The notes under the pieces are model-generated. The model had not been told where the DNA came from. It saw only the letters and a program-made list of their open reading frames with translations, and made no database searches. Source: Pseudomonas urmiensis (GTDB lineage Bacteria > Pseudomonadota > Gammaproteobacteria > Pseudomonadales > Pseudomonadaceae). Taken from it: DNA of 64,000 nt. Location: positions 687,001-751,000 of the forward strand of contig NZ_JABWRE020000001.1 of assembly GCF_014268815.2 (NCBI RefSeq), given 5' to 3'. The first letter of the stretch is position 1; every line of letters begins with the position of its first letter. Positions 59,675-64,000 of this stretch are shown here, piece by piece. A program made the position numbers and the translations under genes.

Positions 59675-61039
59675 TCAGGCCTGGTGCAGGTACCAGCGCC
59701 AGTCCTGCTCGCCGACTTCGGCCATGAACTGGCGATACTCGGCACGCTTGACCTTCAGGTACACACCGAGGAAGGCCTCGCCCAGCGCTTCTTTGGCCCA
59801 GCTCGACTGCTCCAGGGCATCGAGCACGGTCAGCCAGTCAGTGGGCAGGTGCTCGGTAGCCTGGGCATAGCCGTTGCCTTGCACGGGCGCGCCGGGGTCG
59901 AGCTGTTGGCGGATGCCTTGGTGGCTGGCGGCGAGGATCGCGGCGGCGGCCAGGTAGGGGTTGGCATCGGCGCCGCAGATGCGGTGCTCGACATGCCGGC
60001 TGTTGGCCGGGCCGCCCGGCACGCGCAGGCTGACGGTGCGGTTGTCGACGCCCCAGGTCGGCGCCAGCGGCGCATAGCTGTTGGCCTGGAAGCGCCGGAA
60101 CGAGTTGGCGTTGGGGCAGAACAGCAACAGCGATTCGTGCAGGTGGCACAGCATGCCAGCGACTGCCTGGCGCAGCAGCGGGGTGCCTGCCGGATCGCTG
60201 CTGGCGAACAGATTGTTGCCTTGCTCATCGGCCAGGCTCAGGTGCATGTGCATGCCGGTGCCGGCCAGATCCGAAAACGGTTTGGCCATGAAGCAGGCCT
60301 GCATGCCGTGGGCATGGGCGATGCCCTTGACCAGGCGTTTGTAGCGCACCGCCTGATCCATCGCCGCCAAGGCGTCGCCATGCTCCAGGGTGATCTCCAC
60401 CTGGCCGGGGGCGTATTCGGAAATCGCCGTGCGCGCCGGGATGCCCTGGGCTTTGCAAGCCGCGTACAGGTCGGCGAGGAACGGCTCGATCTGCTCCAGT
60501 TCGCGCAGGCCATAGACCTGGGTGGCGCGTGGCCGGCCGCCGTCGTTGTCCAGCGCTGGCTGCGGGCGGCCGTGGGCATCGCGCTGCTGGTCGAGCAGGT
60601 AGAACTCAAGCTCACAGGCCATCACCGGATGCAAGCCATCAGCCTTGAGCGCCTCGATGGTGCGCAGCAGTACGTGGCGTGGATCGGCAACGCTGGCGGG
60701 TAGGCCTTCGCTGGGGTGCATGCTGACTTGCACAGCAGCGGTAGGCACACGCCGCCACGGCAGACGGACCAGGCTACCGTCGAGCGGGTAGGCGCGGCAG
60801 TCGATATCGCCGACGTCCCAGACCAGCCCGGAGTTCTCGACATCATCGCCATTGAGGGTCAGGCCGAGGATGGTACTGGGCAATGGCCGGCCACTTTCGT
60901 ATACCGCCAACAGCTCATCGCGGTGCAGCAGCTTGCCGCGTGGCACGCCGTTGGCGTCGAGGATGAACAGCTCGATCAGGTCGATATCAGGGTTGTCGGC
61001 CAAAAAGCGTTCGGCCTGCTCGATAGGAGCAAAGTGCAT
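59675..61039 (-). CDS. puuA: Gamma-glutamylpolyamine synthetase (glutamine-synthetase family)
   Basis: The 454-residue protein has the GS fold: LPSTILGLTLNGDDVENSGL, the metal and ATP sites in GTGMHMHLSLADEQGN, PNANSFRRFQANSYAPLAPT and VEHRICGADANPYL. It lacks the adenylylation loop of GlnA, as in PuuA/SpuI enzymes that ligate glutamate to putrescine or related amines. It precedes puuB in one operon. Pseudomonads have several paralogues; the preferred polyamine cannot be told. Confidence 0.88.
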   Translation of the reverse strand: MHFAPIEQAERFLADNPDIDLIELFILDANGVPRGKLLHRDELLAVYESGRPLPSTILGLTLNGDDVENSGLVWDVGDIDCRAYPLDGSLVRLPWRRVPTAAVQVSMHPSEGLPASVADPRHVLLRTIEALKADGLHPVMACELEFYLLDQQRDAHGRPQPALDNDGGRPRATQVYGLRELEQIEPFLADLYAACKAQGIPARTAISEYAPGQVEITLEHGDALAAMDQAVRYKRLVKGIAHAHGMQACFMAKPFSDLAGTGMHMHLSLADEQGNNLFASSDPAGTPLLRQAVAGMLCHLHESLLLFCPNANSFRRFQANSYAPLAPTWGVDNRTVSLRVPGGPANSRHVEHRICGADANPYLAAAAILAASHQGIRQQLDPGAPVQGNGYAQATEHLPTDWLTVLDALEQSSWAKEALGEAFLGVYLKVKRAEYRQFMAEVGEQDWRWYLHQA

Positions 61040-61120
61040 GATGGATTCGCTCGCGCACAGGACCTGCGCACAACAGGCGCCAGGTCATACTGGGTCAGCC
61101 GGCCGGTGGGCCGGAATGGG

Positions 61121-61285
61121 TCAGTCAAGCGTGAGTAAAGCATCCGGTGGGCGCGCGTGACGGCAGTGCCACAAGGCCCAGAAGGCGAGGATGATGTGCA
61201 CCAGCGGATTTTCGCCAGCGCAGGCCCGGACCTTCGGGAAGGAAGGGCGTGACGGCGGCTGGGCGATGCTGGGGAGGAGGATCAT
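61121..61285 (-). CDS. Candidate 54-residue small protein upstream of puuA
   Basis: ATG at 61285 (reverse strand) with GGGAG 9 bases before it opens a frame of 54 codons: MILLPSIAQPPSRPSFPKVR, then a hydrophobic run LVHIILAFWALWHC and a basic tail. It lies 81 bp before puuA on the same strand, so it could be a leader peptide, a single-span membrane peptide, or chance. The remainder of 61040-61545 holds only a REP pair. Confidence 0.4.
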   Translation of the reverse strand: MILLPSIAQPPSRPSFPKVRACAGENPLVHIILAFWALWHCRHARPPDALLTLD

Positions 61286-61385
61286 GGCTCGATACTCCCA
61301 TGGGCTGTAAGGTTGATTAAATCAGTGAATGGCTACCTTCAGTTCGCGCTTGGCTAAACAAATGCAGCCACCTTGTAGGATGTTG

Positions 61386-61452
61386 GCGTGGCAGCGGGCT
61401 TGCCCCGCGATAGCGGGTAAAGGGCTATCGCGGGGCAAGCCCGCTCCCACGC
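61386..61452. repeat. REP pair in reversed arrangement
   Basis: GCGTGGCAGCGGGCTTGCCC (61386) faces GCTATCGCGGGGCAAGCCCG (61424). Here the ATCGCGG ends point inward and the GTGGGAG ends outward, opposite to every other pair in the window. Confidence 0.85.
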
Positions 61453-61545
61453 GAACCTCCATAAAGCGCTACGTTATGCGACAATCGCAGCCCTTCGAAT
61501 GCCGATCATGCACAAGCAGGCTCACCTGCATCATTAAAAAGCCCC

Positions 61546-64000
61546 ATGACAGACCACGCCATCGACCAGCTGCTGAACAACCTCGACCACGCCATGATCG
61601 CCGACCGCCATCGTCTGCGTCGGCAATTGCATGAGCTGCGCAAGCGCCCTGACGAGGCCAAGCTGGCGCAGTGGGTGGACAAGGTCCAGGCCTCGTTCGC
61701 CCAGGTCACTGCGCGCCAGCAAAGCGTGCCGAGTATCCGCTACGACGATAATCTGCCGATCGCCGCCAAACGCGACGAGATCAAGAAGGCCTTGAGTGAA
61801 CACCAGGTCCTGGTGATCGCCGGCGAAACCGGTTCGGGCAAGACCACTCAGTTGCCCAAGATCTGCCTGGAACTGGGCCGTGGCAGCCACGGCCAGATCG
61901 CTCACACCCAGCCCCGGCGGATCGCCGCACGCAGCGTTGCCGCGCGGGTCGCGGAAGAACTCGGCACGCCGCTGGGCGCGCTGGTCGGCTACCAGGTGCG
62001 GTTCGAGGATCAGAGCGATTCCAACACCCTGGTCAAGCTGATGACCGATGGCATCCTGCTCGCCGAAACCCAGCATGATCGGTTTCTTGAGCGCTACGAC
62101 ACGATCATCGTCGACGAGGCCCACGAGCGCAGTCTGAACATCGACTTCTTGCTCGGTTATCTGAAGACCTTGCTGCATCGCCGGCCCGAGCTGAAGCTGA
62201 TCATCACTTCAGCGACCATCGATCTGGAGCGCTTCTCCAAGCATTTCGATAACGCGCCGATCATTGAAGTCTCGGGCCGCACCTACCCGGTAGAAACCTG
62301 GTATCGGCCGCTGACCAGCGAGCAGGACGAGGAAGGCAACCAGGTTGAAGACGACCTGACAGTTGATCAGGCGATCCTGGCTACCCTCGATGAAATCGCC
62401 GCGCACGAACGCAGTGTCGGCAAGGGGCCGGGTGATGTGCTGGTGTTCCTGCCCGGCGAGCGTGAGATTCGCGACGCTGCCGAGATCTTGCGCAAGGCCC
62501 AGCTACGTCACACCGAGATCTTGCCGCTGTACGCCCGGCTGTCGCCGGCCGAGCAGCAGAAGATCTTCCAGTCGCACCCAGGCCGGCGCGTGGTGCTCGC
62601 CACCAACGTGGCCGAGACTTCCCTGACGGTGCCCGGCATCCGCTATGTGATCGACAGTGGCACCGCGCGGATCAGCCGTTACAGCTATCGCGCCAAGGTT
62701 CAGCGCCTGCCTATCGAGGCGGTCTCGCAAGCCAGTGCCAACCAGCGTAAGGGACGCTGTGGGCGGGTCGAGCCGGGCATCTGTGTGCGCCTGTACAGCG
62801 AAGACGACTTCAACGGCCGGCCGGCGTTCACCGATCCGGAGATCCTGCGCACCAACCTGGCGGCGGTGATCTTGCAGATGCTCCACCTGCGCCTGGGTGC
62901 GATTGATGCCTTCCCCTTCATCGAACCGCCTGATGGCAAGGCCATCAGCGACGGTTTCAACCTGCTGCAGGAGCTGTCGGCGGTCAATCGCGAGAACCAG
63001 CTGACCCCGCTCGGCCGGCAACTGGCGCGTTTGCCTATCGATCCGCGGCTGGGCCGCATGCTGCTCGAAGGCGCCCGCTTGGGCAGTCTGCAGGAAGTAT
63101 TGATCGTCACCAGCGCGCTGTCGGTGCAGGATCCACGCGAGCGTCCGCCGGAGCGTCAGCAGGCAGCGGATCAAGCCCACGCGCAGTGGAAAGACGTCGA
63201 TTCGGACTTTGCCGCGCTGGTCAATCTGTGGCGCGGTTTCGAAGAGCAGCGTCAGGCGCTGACCGCCAACCCGCTGCGAAACTGGTGCCGGAAGAACTTC
63301 CTCAATTACCTGCGCCTGCGCGAATGGCGCGATGCCCATCGCCAGTTGTCGCTGATCTGTCGCGACCTGCAACTGACCGTTAATAAAGAACCCATTGACT
63401 ATCAGCGCATGCACAAGGCCATTCTCAGTGGCCTGCTCAGCCAGATCGGCCACAAGACCGAAGAGGGTGACTACCAGGGCGCGCGCCAGCGCCGCTTCTG
63501 GATCCACCCCTCGTCCGGCATCGGCCGCAAGCGCCCGCAATGGGTGATGGCCGCCGAACTGGTCGAAACCACCAAGCTGTATGCGCGCATGGTGGCCAAG
63601 ATCGAGCCAGACTGGATCGAGCCGCTGGCGGGGCACCTGATCAAGAAAAACCACTTCGAGCCGCACTGGGAGAAAAAGCGCGGGCAAGTGGTGGCCTATG
63701 AACAGATCACCCTGTACGGCTTGATCCTGGTCGGCCGGCGCCCGGTGCACTACGGGCCGATCGATCCGGTGGTATCACGCGAGCTGTTTATCCGCGAGGG
63801 TTTGGTTGGCGGTGAGATTCAGTCGCGGGCCAAGTGCCTGGCGGCTAACAAACGCCTGCTCGAACAGCTCGACGAGCTCGAGGCCAAGGCGCGCCGACGC
63901 GACATTCTCGCCGATGAGGAAACTCTCTACGCCTTCTATGAAGCGCGCCTGCCTGCCGAGATTCACCAGACGGCGACGTTCGACGCCTGGTATCGCATGA
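61546..64000 (+). CDS. hrpA: DEAH-box ATP-dependent RNA helicase (3' end outside window)
   Basis: The frame is open from ATG 61546 to the window edge (818 codons seen; HrpA is usually ~1300). Motif I is AGETGSGKTTQLPK (about residue 100), Ia TQPRRIAARSVAARV, II DEAH (VDEAHERSLNIDFLLGYL), III SAT, and V/VI TNVAETSLTVPGIRYVIDSG and QRKGRCGRV. A helicase-associated domain follows. HrpA acts on mRNA and on stalled ribosomes. No strong ribosome site; MTDHAIDQLLNNL fits family starts. Confidence 0.93.
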   Translation, partial: MTDHAIDQLLNNLDHAMIADRHRLRRQLHELRKRPDEAKLAQWVDKVQASFAQVTARQQSVPSIRYDDNLPIAAKRDEIKKALSEHQVLVIAGETGSGKTTQLPKICLELGRGSHGQIAHTQPRRIAARSVAARVAEELGTPLGALVGYQVRFEDQSDSNTLVKLMTDGILLAETQHDRFLERYDTIIVDEAHERSLNIDFLLGYLKTLLHRRPELKLIITSATIDLERFSKHFDNAPIIEVSGRTYPVETWYRPLTSEQDEEGNQVEDDLTVDQAILATLDEIAAHERSVGKGPGDVLVFLPGEREIRDAAEILRKAQLRHTEILPLYARLSPAEQQKIFQSHPGRRVVLATNVAETSLTVPGIRYVIDSGTARISRYSYRAKVQRLPIEAVSQASANQRKGRCGRVEPGICVRLYSEDDFNGRPAFTDPEILRTNLAAVILQMLHLRLGAIDAFPFIEPPDGKAISDGFNLLQELSAVNRENQLTPLGRQLARLPIDPRLGRMLLEGARLGSLQEVLIVTSALSVQDPRERPPERQQAADQAHAQWKDVDSDFAALVNLWRGFEEQRQALTANPLRNWCRKNFLNYLRLREWRDAHRQLSLICRDLQLTVNKEPIDYQRMHKAILSGLLSQIGHKTEEGDYQGARQRRFWIHPSSGIGRKRPQWVMAAELVETTKLYARMVAKIEPDWIEPLAGHLIKKNHFEPHWEKKRGQVVAYEQITLYGLILVGRRPVHYGPIDPVVSRELFIREGLVGGEIQSRAKCLAANKRLLEQLDELEAKARRRDILADEETLYAFYEARLPAEIHQTATFDAWYRM

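Overview
The window is chromosomal DNA of a Pseudomonas, most likely of the P. putida group. Three things point there: about nineteen REP/REPIN palindromes of the GTGGGAGCGGGCTTGCCC type lie between genes, protein-coding DNA is GC-rich, and several gene neighbourhoods are pseudomonad (phaJ1 - lipase - fadD2 - fadD1 - puuB - puuA - hrpA; aceK; cysK; lpxO; a MoxR/VWA pair). No rRNA, tRNA or CRISPR array was seen.

Layout. 1-7.3 kb: the end of a DapA-family gene coupled to an aldehyde dehydrogenase, a DMT exporter, a SpoU-type RNA methylase, a YajD-like HNH protein, a small exported Pro-rich protein, a cyclic-nucleotide-binding protein and oligopeptidase B. 7.36-8.53 kb: a complete IS110-family element sitting exactly inside a REP. 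Its 5' non-coding end folds into what looks like a bridge RNA, and its guide segments can be read against both the REP target and the element's own ends. 8.6-18 kb: housekeeping and membrane genes (class II amidotransferase, VWA/MoxR pair, DUF748, cysK, lpxO, a second DMT exporter, DUF4265).

18-33.6 kb, minus strand: the main accessory block. Fifteen tightly packed genes run from an ABC importer (33644) to an oxygenase reductase (19805), end at a clear terminator, and are followed by a porin. They encode NitT/TauT-type uptake, two SDRs, a cupin, an alpha/beta hydrolase, an IclR regulator, a ThDP 2-oxoacid-type enzyme, an aspartate-dehydrogenase-like enzyme, an aldehyde dehydrogenase, an extradiol-like VOC dioxygenase, a small protein, and a VanA/VanB-like Rieske oxygenase pair. 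This reads as a complete uptake-plus-degradation pathway for an aromatic or heteroaromatic compound that I cannot match to a named pathway. Its hydrolase gene carries a REP pair translated in frame.

34-49 kb: mostly core genes (third DMT exporter, aceK, DUF6279 lipoprotein, putative glycosyltransferase, cvfB, beta-helix protein, CsbD, YihY, peptide deformylase, GNAT, DUF2790, a MocR-type regulator divergent from a Ser/Thr dehydratase, LysE exporter, AraC regulator). 49.05-50.2 kb: a gene-free mosaic with two inverted ~235-bp copies of a hairpin-rich element, three different microsatellites and a REP pair. 50.1-52.8 kb: an ECF42-type sigma factor operon with a DGPF (YciI-like) protein and a matching promoter motif. 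52.9-58.3 kb: medium/long-chain fatty acid genes (phaJ1, lipase, fadD2, fadD1). 58.3-61 kb: gamma-glutamyl-polyamine genes puuB/puuA. 61.5 kb to the end: hrpA, cut by the window edge.
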